64,000 bases of DNA, taken from Faecalicatena contorta. GTDB taxonomy: Bacteria; Bacillota; Clostridia; Lachnospirales; Lachnospiraceae. This document shows positions 1 to 8,839 of this stretch, piece by piece. Below the pieces are notes generated by a model, which was not told where the DNA came from, ran no database searches, and saw only the letters and a program-made list of their open reading frames with translations. The stretch is taken from positions 124,001 through 188,000 of the forward strand of contig NZ_JAFBIY010000004.1 of NCBI RefSeq assembly GCF_021531975.1, written 5' to 3'. How positions within the stretch are numbered: the first letter of the stretch is position 1; every line of letters starts with the position of its first letter. A program made the translations under genes and the position numbers.

Positions 1-122
1 TTATTACACATCGTCGTGGCACAATGACAGCAGCAGACAGACTTTATGGTATTACGATGCAGGAAAAAGGTATCTCCACACTTGTATCGGTAAGTCTTCT
101 GGAAAATGAACTGGATAAATAA
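1..122 (+). CDS. smc: Chromosome segregation protein SMC, C-terminal end (partial)
   Basis: Only the last 39 codons are in the window, read in the frame starting at base 3 and ending with TAA at 120-122. The peptide [22 protein letters not shown] is typical of the SMC C-terminal ATPase lobe just after the Walker B region. SMC is the condensin ATPase that compacts and segregates the chromosome. The next gene is ftsY, and smc-ftsY is a common gene order in Firmicutes, which supports the call. The rest of the gene lies upstream of the window. Confidence 0.9.
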   Translation, partial: ITHRRGTMTAADRLYGITMQEKGISTLVSVSLLENELDK

Positions 123-136
123 ATGAGGAGGGAACT

Positions 137-1075
137 ATGGCTGAAGAGAAAAAAGGTTTTTTTCAAAGACTTGTCTCTGGATTAAGTAAGACAAGAGATA
201 ATATTGTCTCAGGGATGGATAGTATTTTTAATGGTTTTTCACATATCGACGAAGAATTCTATGAGGAGCTTGAAGAAATACTCATCATGGGAGATCTTGG
301 CGTACAGGCAACTTACGATATACTGGATAATTTAAGAGCGAAAGTAAAAGAACAGCATATTAAAGAACCAGTTCAGTGCCGACAGATTTTGATTGACAGT
401 ATTAAAGAACAGATGGATGTGGGAGAAACCGCATATGAATTTGAAGAAAAAACATCTGTTGTCATGGTAATTGGAGTAAATGGTGTCGGTAAGACGACAA
501 CCATCGGCAAACTTGCAGGAAAGCTTCGCAGTCAGAATAAAAGAGTAATTGTTGCAGCTGCAGATACATTTCGTGCTGCAGCAACCGAACAGTTAAAGGA
601 ATGGGCAAACCGTGCACAGGCAGATTTTATCGGTGGTCAGGAAGGATCGGATCCGGCCTCTGTTGTTTTTGATGCTGTTGCGGCTGCAAAAGCACGAAAA
701 GCGGATGTTCTGCTTTGTGATACCGCAGGCAGACTTCACAATAAAAAGAATCTGATGGATGAGCTTAAGAAAATGAACCGGATCATTGACAGAGAATATC
801 CGGATGCGTACAGAGAAACTCTTGTTGTATTAGATGCTGCAACCGGACAGAATGCCCTGCAGCAGGCAAAAGAGTTTAATGAGGTTGCAGATATAACCGG
901 TATTGTACTTACCAAAATGGATGGTACTGCCAAAGGTGGTATTGCAGTAGCAATTCAGGCAGAACTTGGTATACCGGTTAAGTATATCGGAGTTGGAGAA
1001 TCTATTGACGATTTACAGAAATTCGATACAGATACATTTGTAAATGCATTATTTGCATCAGAACAGGAGGAATAG
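137..1075 (+). CDS. ftsY: Signal recognition particle receptor FtsY
   Basis: This is the SRP receptor GTPase, which docks ribosome-nascent chain-SRP complexes at the membrane for co-translational insertion. Residues 1-100 form a short N domain without the long acidic A domain of E. coli FtsY. The NG GTPase shows the P-loop GVNGVGKT (about 113-120), DTAGR (195-199) and TKMDG (259-263). At 312 aa the length is normal for Gram-positives. The ATG follows GAGGAGGG at good spacing. It lies 14 bp after smc and 5 bp before the deaminase gene, so it is probably co-transcribed with both. Confidence 0.97.
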   Translation: MAEEKKGFFQRLVSGLSKTRDNIVSGMDSIFNGFSHIDEEFYEELEEILIMGDLGVQATYDILDNLRAKVKEQHIKEPVQCRQILIDSIKEQMDVGETAYEFEEKTSVVMVIGVNGVGKTTTIGKLAGKLRSQNKRVIVAAADTFRAAATEQLKEWANRAQADFIGGQEGSDPASVVFDAVAAAKARKADVLLCDTAGRLHNKKNLMDELKKMNRIIDREYPDAYRETLVVLDAATGQNALQQAKEFNEVADITGIVLTKMDGTAKGGIAVAIQAELGIPVKYIGVGESIDDLQKFDTDTFVNALFASEQEE

Positions 1076-1080
1076 GACAG

Positions 1081-2295
1081 ATGCTTACATTAGAGAAATT
1101 TGAAGAAGCAAGTGAACTTGTGAAAAAGGTGACTTTACCGACAAAGCTTGTTTACAGTGAATATTTCAGTGAACAGACAGGTGGTAAAATATATCTGAAG
1201 CCGGAAAATATGCAGTACACCGGTGCGTACAAAGTACGTGGTGCATATTACAAGATCAGTACGATGAGTGAAGAAGAGAGAAAAAAAGGCCTGGTTGCTG
1301 CTTCTGCCGGAAATCATGCGCAGGGTGTAGCTTACGCCGCTAAAAAATTTGGGTGTAAAGCAACGATCGTAATGCCGACCATTACCCCTCTTATCAAAGT
1401 AAATCGTACAAAGAGTTATGGAGCAGAAGTTATTCTTCACGGTGATGTTTATGACGATGCATGCGCCTATGCCATGAAGATAGCAGAGGAACAGGGATGT
1501 ACATTTGTACATGCATTTGATGATCTTGAAGTTGCTACCGGGCAGGGAAGTATTGCCATGGAAATCGTGCAGGAGCTTCCGACTGTGGATTATATTCTTG
1601 TTCCAATCGGTGGCGGAGGACTTATCACAGGTGTTGCAACACTTGCAAAGATGCTGAACCCAAAGATTAAGATTATTGGTGTTGAGCCCGCTGCTGCTGC
1701 AAGTATGACAGCTGCGATCGCAGCCGGCGAGCCGGTAACAATTGAGAAGGCAGATACCATAGCTGATGGTACAGCAGTGAAGCGTGTAGGAGAGAATATC
1801 TTCCCGTATGCAAAAGAAAATATTGATCAGATCCTGACTGTACAGGATGATGAGTTGATCGGTGTTTTCCTTGATATGGTAGAGAATCATAAGATGATCG
1901 TTGAAAATTCCGGTCTTCTTACTGTTGCAGCATTAAAGCAGCTGGACTTAAAAGGAAAGAAAGCCGTTGCCATATTAAGTGGTGGAAATATGGATGTGAT
2001 TACGATGTCCTCTATTGTACAGCATGGACTGATTCAGAGAGACCGTATCTTCTCTGTATCTGTACTGCTTCCGGATAAACCGGGTGAGCTTGTTCGTGTT
2101 GCGGCAACAATAGCAGATGCGCAGGGCAATGTAATCAAACTGGAACACAACCAGTTCGTAAGCACGAACCGTAATGCGGCTGTAGAACTCCGTATCACGA
2201 TGGAAGCATTTGGAACAGAGCATAAGCACAAGATCTTTGAGGCATTAGAGAATGAAGGTTTCCGACCAAGAGAGATCGGAGCAAAGTTATACTAG
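1081..2295 (+). CDS. ilvA: Threonine ammonia-lyase (threonine dehydratase)
   Basis: This PLP enzyme deaminates L-threonine to 2-oxobutyrate and ammonia, feeding isoleucine synthesis or threonine fermentation. The fold type II catalytic domain spans about 1-315, with the PLP lysine in TGAYKVRGA (K51) and a glycine-rich phosphate loop GGGG near 178. An ACT-type regulatory domain follows (about 327-400, with DKPGELVRVA). The 404-aa length with a single ACT domain matches the short Gram-positive form often labelled ilvA or tdcB; which pathway it serves is not decided by sequence. It starts 5 bp after ftsY and is closed by a strong hairpin. Confidence 0.93.
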   Translation: MLTLEKFEEASELVKKVTLPTKLVYSEYFSEQTGGKIYLKPENMQYTGAYKVRGAYYKISTMSEEERKKGLVAASAGNHAQGVAYAAKKFGCKATIVMPTITPLIKVNRTKSYGAEVILHGDVYDDACAYAMKIAEEQGCTFVHAFDDLEVATGQGSIAMEIVQELPTVDYILVPIGGGGLITGVATLAKMLNPKIKIIGVEPAAAASMTAAIAAGEPVTIEKADTIADGTAVKRVGENIFPYAKENIDQILTVQDDELIGVFLDMVENHKMIVENSGLLTVAALKQLDLKGKKAVAILSGGNMDVITMSSIVQHGLIQRDRIFSVSVLLPDKPGELVRVAATIADAQGNVIKLEHNQFVSTNRNAAVELRITMEAFGTEHKHKIFEALENEGFRPREIGAKLY

Positions 2296-2317
2296 AAAAA
2301 TTATATTAAAAACAAAG

Positions 2318-2357
2318 GTGTGTGATGCAGAAAATGACTGTATCATGCACTTTTTTT
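2318..2357 (+). terminator. Rho-independent terminator after the threonine deaminase
   Basis: A 13-bp stem pairs 2318-2330 with 2338-2350, including three G-U pairs, around a 7-nt loop. Seven T residues follow at 2351-2357. It separates the ftsY-ilvA unit from the citrate synthase operon. Confidence 0.85.
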
Positions 2358-2372
2358 ATATATAATTTTATA

Positions 2373-2401
2373 TTGACAAAAACTGTATCATTGTATACAA
2401 T
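2373..2401 (+). promoter_or_regulatory. Sigma-A promoter of the citrate synthase-gntR-icd operon
   Basis: TTGACA at 2373-2378 is a perfect -35 box. It is separated by exactly 17 bp from TACAAT (2396-2401), one mismatch from the consensus -10. No other promoter is needed for the three genes that follow. Confidence 0.85.
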
Positions 2402-2407
2402 GATACA
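2384..2407. promoter_or_regulatory. Perfect 24-bp palindromic operator, probable GntR/FCD binding site
   Basis: Each half reads TGTATCATTGTA from its outer end, giving a perfect 24-bp inverted repeat centred between 2395 and 2396. The central ATTGTATACAAT resembles operators of FCD-subfamily GntR regulators. The palindrome covers most of the promoter spacer and the whole -10 box, so a bound protein should block RNA polymerase. The GntR/FCD regulator encoded in the same operon is the obvious candidate, implying autoregulation. Binding is inferred. Confidence 0.75.
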
Positions 2408-2458
2408 AGATTAAGTTTTATTACTTTACAACAGTAAAGGGCATAAAGGAGAATTAAT

Positions 2459-3850
2459 ATGGAAAACAGGAAAGTTTATCTTGATAAGCACTCGAATTTA
2501 TTACAGCTGGAAGAGCATATGTATCCGCTGGTAGATGTGGATACACCAAACGTGTTCCGCAATTTGTTTCACTACGATGAGATTCCGAAGATTGCATTTA
2601 ATGACCGAATTGTTCCGCACAGTATGCCGGATGAAATATGGATAACGGATACAACTTTCCGTGATGGACAACAGTCCAGAGCTCCATACAGCACGGAACA
2701 GATCGTAACTTTGTATGATTATTTCCATAAACTGGGAGGACCGCAAGGTAAGATCAGGCAGTGTGAATTTTTCCTGTACAGCAAAAAAGACAGAGATGCT
2801 GTATATAAATGTATGGAGAAAGGATATAAATTTCCTGAGATTACAAGTTGGATCCGTGCCAGTAAAAAGGATTTCGAACTTGTAAAAGAGATTGGCATGA
2901 AGGAAACAGGAATACTGGTAAGTTGTTCTGATTATCATATTTTCTATAAACTTAAGATGACAAGAAAGCAGTGTATGGAGCATTATTTATCTGTTGTACG
3001 TGAGTGCCTGGAGACGGGAATCAGTCCAAGATGTCATCTGGAGGATATCACGAGATCAGATATTTATGGCTTTGTAATTCCATTTTGTCTGGAACTCATG
3101 AAATTAATGGATGAATATAAGATACCGGTGAAAATTCGTGTCTGTGATACTATGGGATATGGTGTAAACTATCCCGGCGCAGTGATTCCACGTTCTATTC
3201 CTGGAATTATATACGGACTTCGTGTCCATGCGGGCGTACCTAGTGAACTGATCGAGTTCCATGGACATAATGATTTTTACAAAGCAGTAAGTAATTCCAC
3301 GACAGCATGGCTTTATGGAGCTTCCGGAGTAAACTGTTCATTGTTCGGAATAGGAGAACGTACCGGAAATACACCTCTTGAAGCAATGGTATTTGAGTAT
3401 GCGCAGCTTCGCGGCACACTGGATGGCATGGATACAACAGTGATAACAGATCTGGCTGAGTATTATGAAAAAGAAATCGGATATCGTGTTCCATCCAGGA
3501 CACCGTTTGTAGGCAAGAATTTTAATGTGACAAGAGCAGGAATTCATGCAGATGGACTCTTAAAGAATGAAGAAATTTACAATATATTTGACACAGATAA
3601 ATTCCTGAAACGGCCTCCTTTGGTAGCTGTATCCAATACATCAGGACTTGCAGGAATCGCGCACTGGATCAATACATACTTCCGCCTTCCAGAGGAAAAA
3701 CAGGTGGATAAGAATACAGAACTGGTAGCTATGGTAAAAAGCTGGGTGGATCATGAATATGAAGAAGGTCGTGTCACGGTTCTTACAGACGAGGAATTGC
3801 TTTCTGTTATTGACGACGCATGCAAAAAGCTTGGGGTCAGCCTTGTATAG
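2459..3850 (+). CDS. Probable Re-citrate synthase (2-isopropylmalate/homocitrate synthase family)
   Basis: The protein belongs to the DRE-TIM/HMGL aldol-condensing superfamily, with TDTTFRDGQQSR at about 63-74 and the metal-binding HGHND at about 268-272. At 463 aa it lacks the C-terminal leucine-binding domain of true 2-isopropylmalate synthase. It resembles the Re-face citrate synthase first shown in Clostridium kluyveri (acetyl-CoA + oxaloacetate to citrate). The neighbours argue for this role: a regulator and NADP isocitrate dehydrogenase follow in the same operon. No leuB, leuC or leuD is nearby. Homocitrate synthase is the main alternative; databases often call such proteins 2-isopropylmalate synthase. 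Confidence 0.75.
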   Translation: MENRKVYLDKHSNLLQLEEHMYPLVDVDTPNVFRNLFHYDEIPKIAFNDRIVPHSMPDEIWITDTTFRDGQQSRAPYSTEQIVTLYDYFHKLGGPQGKIRQCEFFLYSKKDRDAVYKCMEKGYKFPEITSWIRASKKDFELVKEIGMKETGILVSCSDYHIFYKLKMTRKQCMEHYLSVVRECLETGISPRCHLEDITRSDIYGFVIPFCLELMKLMDEYKIPVKIRVCDTMGYGVNYPGAVIPRSIPGIIYGLRVHAGVPSELIEFHGHNDFYKAVSNSTTAWLYGASGVNCSLFGIGERTGNTPLEAMVFEYAQLRGTLDGMDTTVITDLAEYYEKEIGYRVPSRTPFVGKNFNVTRAGIHADGLLKNEEIYNIFDTDKFLKRPPLVAVSNTSGLAGIAHWINTYFRLPEEKQVDKNTELVAMVKSWVDHEYEEGRVTVLTDEELLSVIDDACKKLGVSLV

Positions 3851-3877
3851 AGAAGAAATAGAAGAGAGGGATATATC

Positions 3878-4567
3878 ATGGAAGAATATCAGGACCGTTC
3901 GCTGCGGGGAAAAGTTTTTGAAAAGCTACGGGAAGATATACTGTCAGGAGTATACAAAGAGAATGAAGAACTTCGGGAAATTACGATAGGAGAAGAACTG
4001 GGTGTCAGCAGAACGCCGGTAAGAGAAGCATTAAGACAGCTGGAGCTGGAAGGTCTGGTCAGAATTATTCCGAACAAAGGTGCATATGTTACCGGTATCA
4101 CCTCAAAGGATGTGAAAGATATCTATAAGATTCGTTCTATGCTGGAAGGCTTATGTGCAAGATGGGCAACAAAGAATATAACAGAAGAGCAGACTATAGA
4201 ACTCGAAGAGATCGTTCTTCTGTCAGAATTTCACTTGCAAAAGCAGGAAAAAGAAAAGATTTTACAGGTGTCCGAGCTTGATGGAAAATTTCATAAAGTA
4301 CTTTATGAGGCTTCTGACAGCAGAATTTTGGAGCATATGTTGTCTGATTTTCATAAATATGTTAAAATGGCGCGTATGATGTCTGTTGGTGATAAGAATA
4401 GAGCAGCCGAGTCAGTCAAAGAGCATAAACAGATTCTGGAAGCAATCAAACAAAAAGATGCAGATAAAGCGGAAATACTTGCAAATCAACATATCATGAA
4501 TGTAATGGCTAACCTTCATATGGTAGACCAGGAAAAACAGGAGGAGATTAAAAATGGCAAAGATTAA
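3878..4567 (+). CDS. GntR-family transcriptional regulator, FCD subfamily
   Basis: Residues about 8-70 form a GntR winged helix with the diagnostic [20 protein letters not shown]. Residues about 80-205 form an all-helical FCD effector domain of the type that binds metal and a carboxylate. It sits between the citrate synthase-like gene and icd, and its last 14 bp overlap icd. It probably controls this operon through the perfect palindrome on the promoter at 2384-2407. A plausible effector is citrate, 2-oxoglutarate or another carboxylate, but the sequence does not tell which. Confidence 0.88.
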   Translation: MEEYQDRSLRGKVFEKLREDILSGVYKENEELREITIGEELGVSRTPVREALRQLELEGLVRIIPNKGAYVTGITSKDVKDIYKIRSMLEGLCARWATKNITEEQTIELEEIVLLSEFHLQKQEKEKILQVSELDGKFHKVLYEASDSRILEHMLSDFHKYVKMARMMSVGDKNRAAESVKEHKQILEAIKQKDADKAEILANQHIMNVMANLHMVDQEKQEEIKNGKD

Positions 4568-5756
4568 GATGACAAACCCGATTGTTGAGATGGATGGAGA
4601 TGAAATGACAAGAATTCTCTGGAAGATGATCAAAGATAATCTTCTGGAGCCATTTATTGAACTGAATACAGAATATTATGATCTGGGCCTGGAACACAGA
4701 AATGAAACAAATGATCAGGTTACGATTGATTCTGCGAATGCAACGAAAAAATACAAAGTTGCTGTAAAATGTGCAACGATCACACCAAATGCAGCACGTA
4801 TGACAGAATACAACCTGAAAGAAATGTGGAAGAGCCCGAATGGAACAATTCGTGCAATACTGGATGGTACTGTATTCCGTGCACCAATTGTTGTAAAAGG
4901 TATTGAACCATGCGTAAAAAACTGGAAAAAACCGATTACAATTGCAAGACATGCATATGGTGATGTATATAAGAACACAGAAATGAAGATTCCGGGACCA
5001 GGAAAAGTAGAACTTGTATATACAGCAGAGGACGGAACGCAGACAAGAGAGCTGGTACACAATTACGCCGGTCCGGGTGTGGCACAGGGAATGCATAATT
5101 TAAATAATTCTATTGAAAGTTTTGCAAGAAGCTGCTTTAACTATGCTCTGGATACGAAACAGGACCTGTGGTTTGCAACAAAAGATACTATATCCAAAAA
5201 ATATGATCACACATTTAAAGATATTTTCCAGGAAATCTTTGATGCAGAATATAAAGAGAAATTCGATGCAGCAGGCATCACATATTTCTACACACTGATC
5301 GATGATGCAGTAGCACGTGTAATGAAATCAGAAGGTGGTTACATCTGGGCATGCAAAAATTACGACGGAGATGTAATGAGTGATATGGTATCCTCCGCAT
5401 TCGGTTCCCTTGCAATGATGACATCAGTACTCGTATCACCGGACGACTACTATGAATACGAAGCAGCACATGGAACTGTACAGCGTCATTATTATAAGCA
5501 CCTGAAAGGGGAAGAAACATCAACAAACTCTGTAGCAACTATTTTTGCATGGACAGGTGCACTCAGAAAACGAGGCGAACTGGACGGTAACACCGAATTA
5601 ATGGCATTTGCTGATAAACTCGAAAAGGCAACAATCGATACCATCGAAGGCGGTCAGATGACAAAAGACCTTGCACTTATTACCACATTAGAAAATCCGA
5701 CCGTACTGAACAGTGAAGAGTTTATAAAAGCGATAGCTGGGAATTTGGTTCAGTAA
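4554..5756 (+). CDS. icd: Isocitrate dehydrogenase, NADP-dependent (eukaryotic-like type)
   Basis: This enzyme oxidatively decarboxylates isocitrate to 2-oxoglutarate with NADP, supplying glutamate precursors. The 400-aa sequence opens with [19 protein letters not shown] and carries [11 protein letters not shown] and the C-terminal [12 protein letters not shown], all typical of the eukaryotic-like homodimeric class rather than the E. coli class. It overlaps the GntR gene by 14 bp, so the two are translationally linked. With the Re-citrate synthase-like gene it provides two of the three steps from oxaloacetate to 2-oxoglutarate; aconitase must be encoded elsewhere. Confidence 0.95.
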   Translation: MAKIKMTNPIVEMDGDEMTRILWKMIKDNLLEPFIELNTEYYDLGLEHRNETNDQVTIDSANATKKYKVAVKCATITPNAARMTEYNLKEMWKSPNGTIRAILDGTVFRAPIVVKGIEPCVKNWKKPITIARHAYGDVYKNTEMKIPGPGKVELVYTAEDGTQTRELVHNYAGPGVAQGMHNLNNSIESFARSCFNYALDTKQDLWFATKDTISKKYDHTFKDIFQEIFDAEYKEKFDAAGITYFYTLIDDAVARVMKSEGGYIWACKNYDGDVMSDMVSSAFGSLAMMTSVLVSPDDYYEYEAAHGTVQRHYYKHLKGEETSTNSVATIFAWTGALRKRGELDGNTELMAFADKLEKATIDTIEGGQMTKDLALITTLENPTVLNSEEFIKAIAGNLVQ

Positions 5757-5757
5757 G

Positions 5758-5944
5758 TGGTACGCGGATGTCGCTAAGATACCTTGCTACGACGCGTTCG
5801 ACTTTCTGACTAGCTCACGAATCTATAAGAGCCCAGAAAACAAACGGGAATCAAGGTTTGTTTTCTGGGCTCTAACAGATTCGGAGCGGATTCTCCAAGT
5901 CTTCCGCTTACCTTCGCAAAGCATCTTAGCGACATCCGCGGCCA
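5758..5944. repeat. 187-bp imperfect inverted-repeat element (possible MITE-like or structured intergenic element)
   Basis: The outer arms 5763-5780 and 5923-5940 are a perfect 18-bp inverted repeat, extended outwards by TGG/CCA with small mismatches. The inner arms 5828-5845 and 5856-5873 are another perfect 18-bp inverted repeat around a 10-nt loop. The sequence between outer and inner arms is also partly complementary (for example GAATCT/AGATTC). No coding frame or T-run was seen. It begins 2 bp after the icd stop and could act as an operon-end structure as well as a repeat. Confidence 0.7.
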
Positions 5945-6105
5945 TTTACTGTACTGGAAATTCGGGGATAAAATTGAACGCCTCAGTTTATTGGCAAAAC
6001 ATGTAATGTAGCTGGCCTTTTCAGCTCCTATGTGTAAAAGTGAAGAATTGTAATGAATTTTGGGAGGTTGAAGTCAGCCCCAGATAAAATCACTGAACCA
6101 AATTT
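5945..6105. other. Remainder of a 349-bp gene-free stretch; nothing recognised
   Basis: Between the palindromic element and the end of the ABC-F gene I see no convincing reading frame, promoter or terminator hairpin on either strand. A short imperfect hairpin near 6012-6032 (AGCTGGCC..CAGCT) is too weak to call as a terminator for the leftward ABC-F gene. Confidence 0.5.
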
Positions 6106-8022
6106 TTATTCCGCCAGTTCCTCCCATCGTTCGTATAGCAACTCTAATTCTTCAGCTACAGCAGCTTTTTCGTGTGCAAGCTCCTGGCATTTTACGGAGT
6201 TTGTATAGATTTCTTCCTGTGTCATCAGGTCATTTATTTCTGTGTCACGTTCTTCCAGGAAAGCGATGCGCTCCTCGGTCTTTTTCAAATCGTTTTTTCG
6301 TTTGCGTTCTCTTGCCTGTGCTTCTTTTTGCTCCTGCCAGCTGAGTTTAGATTCGGAGACAGAAGAGGAGCTGTCTGTCGTCTGCAATTCTGAAGAAGCA
6401 GCGTAGACAGCAGTAAGTTCATCTTTCTTTTCCAGATAATAATCGTAATTGCCGATATAGTTTACAAAAGTCTGGTTTACTAATTCCAGGATCCTGGTTG
6501 CAGTCTGATTGATAAAGTAACGGTCGTGTGAAACATAGAGTACCGTTCCGGTATAATCATTCAGTGCACGTTCCAGTATTTCCTTCGAAGTAATGTCCAG
6601 ATGGTTGGTTGGCTCGTCAAGGATCAGAAAATTTGCCTCAGAAAGCATAAGTTTGGCAAGAGATACACGTCCCCTTTCGCCACCGCTTAAATCACCGATG
6701 AGTTTAAACACATCATCCCCAGTAAAGAGAAATGCTGCCAGCATATTTCTTATTTTTGTATTTGTAAGATCTGGATAGTCATCCGATATTTCATCAAAAA
6801 TTGTCTTGTCCATGTGAAGTACATGGTGTTCCTGATCATAGTAGCCAATCTGCACATTTGTTCCCAGGCGGAAGCTTCCTTCGTCAGCAGAAACAACCTG
6901 ATTCAAGATTTTTAATAAGGTGGTTTTTCCGGTTCCGTTATCCCCGATCACAGCAACATGTTCGCCGCGTTTTATCTCGAAACTTATATCTTTGAAAAGT
7001 GTCTGTGGCGGGAATGCTTTACTCATATGTTCTACGGACAGTACATCATTTCCACTTATGCAGGAAGGCGTGAGTTCGAGATGGATCTCTGTATTCATTT
7101 CCACAGGTTTTTCAACCGGTTTCATTTTTTCAAGCATCTTCTCACGGCTTTCCGCTCGTTTGATTGACTTTTCACGGTTGAAAGAACGAAGCTTTTCAAT
7201 AACCGCCTCCTGGTGTTTGATTTCCTGCTGCTGATTTAAGTATTCTTTTAAGCGCGCATCTCGTAACTGCTTTTTCTTGTCTGCATAGGCACTGTAGTTG
7301 CCCATATATGTCATGAGCCTTCCATTTTCCACTTCAATGACTTTTGTTACAACACGATTCAGGAAGTAACGGTCATGAGATACAATCAGAACAGCTCCCG
7401 GATAATTGAGGAGATATGTTTCCAGCCATGCGATAGAATTCAGGTCCAGGTGGTTGGTTGGCTCGTCGAGAAGCAGAATGTCCGGTTTTGTAAGTAACAG
7501 TTTGCCGAGAGATACACGGGTTTTCTGACCTCCGGACAAAGTATCTACTTTTTTCTGAAAATCATTTTCATCGAATCCAAGACCTTTTAATACGCCAACA
7601 ATCTCGCTTTCATATGCATAACCATTTTCCCGCTCAAATGCGGCAGTCAGCCTGTTATATGTATCCATACGACTATTAAGCGCATCTCCGGTCAGATGTT
7701 TCATTTCCAGCTCGATTGCACGGATCTGACGTTCCATATCAATAATATCAGCTTTGGCGGTTTTTACTTCCTCATAGATAGAATTACCGCTTTCCATTTC
7801 CTGATGCTGCGCCAGATAGCCGAGAGTCTTACCTTTTGTCAGTACGATATTCCCACTGTCGACAGGAAGTTCGCCGACGATCATGCGCAGTATCGTTGTT
7901 TTGCCGGCGCCATTAGCCCCCACAAGAGCAGCTTTTTCATGGTCTTCTATATGAAATGAACCATCTTTAACGATGATATCTTCTCCAAATGCTTTGTTGA
8001 TTTCATGGCATGCGAATATCAT
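6106..8022 (-). CDS. ABC-F family ATPase (YdiF/Uup-like, duplicated ATP-binding cassette)
   Basis: Two ABC ATPase domains without membrane segments define an ABC-F protein, a group acting on the ribosome as translation factors or antibiotic-protection proteins. Cassette 1 has GANGAGKTT, LSGGQKTR and LLDEPTNHLDL; cassette 2 has GDNGTGKTT, LSGGERGR and LDEPTNHLDI. A charged P-site-tRNA-interacting linker lies between them, and a Lys/Glu-rich coiled coil fills the C-terminal ~70 residues, as in YdiF. At 638 aa it looks like a housekeeping ABC-F rather than a short resistance type, but resistance cannot be excluded. It is divergent from rex, with AGGAGG before its ATG. Confidence 0.9.
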   Translation of the reverse strand: MIFACHEINKAFGEDIIVKDGSFHIEDHEKAALVGANGAGKTTILRMIVGELPVDSGNIVLTKGKTLGYLAQHQEMESGNSIYEEVKTAKADIIDMERQIRAIELEMKHLTGDALNSRMDTYNRLTAAFERENGYAYESEIVGVLKGLGFDENDFQKKVDTLSGGQKTRVSLGKLLLTKPDILLLDEPTNHLDLNSIAWLETYLLNYPGAVLIVSHDRYFLNRVVTKVIEVENGRLMTYMGNYSAYADKKKQLRDARLKEYLNQQQEIKHQEAVIEKLRSFNREKSIKRAESREKMLEKMKPVEKPVEMNTEIHLELTPSCISGNDVLSVEHMSKAFPPQTLFKDISFEIKRGEHVAVIGDNGTGKTTLLKILNQVVSADEGSFRLGTNVQIGYYDQEHHVLHMDKTIFDEISDDYPDLTNTKIRNMLAAFLFTGDDVFKLIGDLSGGERGRVSLAKLMLSEANFLILDEPTNHLDITSKEILERALNDYTGTVLYVSHDRYFINQTATRILELVNQTFVNYIGNYDYYLEKKDELTAVYAASSELQTTDSSSSVSESKLSWQEQKEAQARERKRKNDLKKTEERIAFLEERDTEINDLMTQEEIYTNSVKCQELAHEKAAVAEELELLYERWEELAE

Positions 8023-8079
8023 AACACCCTCCTAAAATCCTTGCTGTGTGAACATATTTACGCAAAGTCATATGATTTA

Positions 8080-8107
8080 ATTATAGCGAAAATATGATAA
8101 AAAACAA
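8080..8107 (-). promoter_or_regulatory. Probable promoter of the ABC-F gene
   Basis: On the - strand a perfect -10 TATAAT (8085-8080) lies 16 bp downstream of TTGTTT (8107-8102), about 60 bp before the ABC-F start codon. It is back to back with the rex promoter. Confidence 0.6.
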
Positions 8108-8115
8108 CTAAAAGT

Positions 8116-8144
8116 TTGACTTTGCACGTACAATTCTATATAAT
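8116..8144 (+). promoter_or_regulatory. Sigma-A promoter of rex
   Basis: TTGACT at 8116-8121 and a perfect TATAAT at 8139-8144 are separated by 17 bp. No Rex-type GTTAA-N4-TTAAC site is present here, so rex autoregulation is not evident. Confidence 0.8.
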
Positions 8145-8167
8145 ATTTTTTAGAATAAAAGGAGAAG

Positions 8168-8821
8168 GTGAGTATAGTGCAAAGCAGAGAAATTTCTCAG
8201 GCAGTTATTCGGAGACTGCCAAGGTACTACAGATACTTAGGGGAACTATTGGAAAATGGTGTAGAGCGCATTTCTTCAAATGATCTGAGTAAAAGAATGA
8301 AGGTTACTGCATCTCAGATTCGGCAGGATTTAAATAATTTTGGTGGTTTTGGACAGCAGGGATATGGATATAATGTAAAATATTTATATACAGAGATCGG
8401 CAAGATTCTTGGACTGGAAGAAAATCATAACATGATTATTATCGGTGCTGGTAACCTCGGACAGGCATTGGCGAATTATGCCGCTTTTGAAAAACGGGGA
8501 TTCATTTTAAAAGGTATTTTTGATGTGAATCCTGTGCTGGAAGGTGTTTCTATTCGAGGTGTTAACATCCGGATGATGGATGAGCTGAGTGAATTTGTTA
8601 AGAATAATGATGTAGAGATCGCAGCACTTACCATTCCGAAGGATAAGGCAATTGAAGTGGCAAATATTCTGGTAGATAATGGCGTACGCGCGATTTGGAA
8701 TTTCGCACACACAGATTTGAATCTGCCGGAGAATATCATTGTAGAGAATGTTCATTTGTCAGAGAGCCTGATGCGGCTGTCATATAATATATGCCGCTAT
8801 AATGAAGAGCATAAGAGATAG
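8168..8821 (+). CDS. rex: Redox-sensing transcriptional repressor Rex
   Basis: Rex senses the NADH/NAD+ ratio and represses fermentation and redox genes when NAD+ dominates. The N-terminal winged helix (about 10-75, with AVIRRLPRYYRYLGEL and RQDLNNFGGFGQQGYGY) is followed by a Rossmann NAD(H) domain with GAGNLGQALANY. The 217-aa length is typical. The start is uncertain: GTG 8168 is very close to GGAG, whereas GTG 8177 has a better-spaced AAGGTGAG. Probable targets in this window are the two operators before the Fe-alcohol dehydrogenase at 20126. Confidence 0.96.
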   Translation: MSIVQSREISQAVIRRLPRYYRYLGELLENGVERISSNDLSKRMKVTASQIRQDLNNFGGFGQQGYGYNVKYLYTEIGKILGLEENHNMIIIGAGNLGQALANYAAFEKRGFILKGIFDVNPVLEGVSIRGVNIRMMDELSEFVKNNDVEIAALTIPKDKAIEVANILVDNGVRAIWNFAHTDLNLPENIIVENVHLSESLMRLSYNICRYNEEHKR

Positions 8822-8839
8822 GAAAGGCGTGTAGAGAGA

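Noticed and set aside
1135-1890. 251-codon open frame on the - strand inside the threonine deaminase gene
   Set aside because: The translation is low in plausibility (many Cys and Ile, no family pattern) and it is wholly antisense to a conserved gene.
6106-8022. ABC-F gene as an antibiotic-resistance determinant
   Set aside because: Its length and C-terminal coiled coil fit housekeeping YdiF-type proteins, and no attenuation leader of the resistance type was seen.
8023-8167. Rex autoregulatory site in the rex/ABC-F intergenic region
   Set aside because: No GTTAA-N4-TTAAC or close variant is present.
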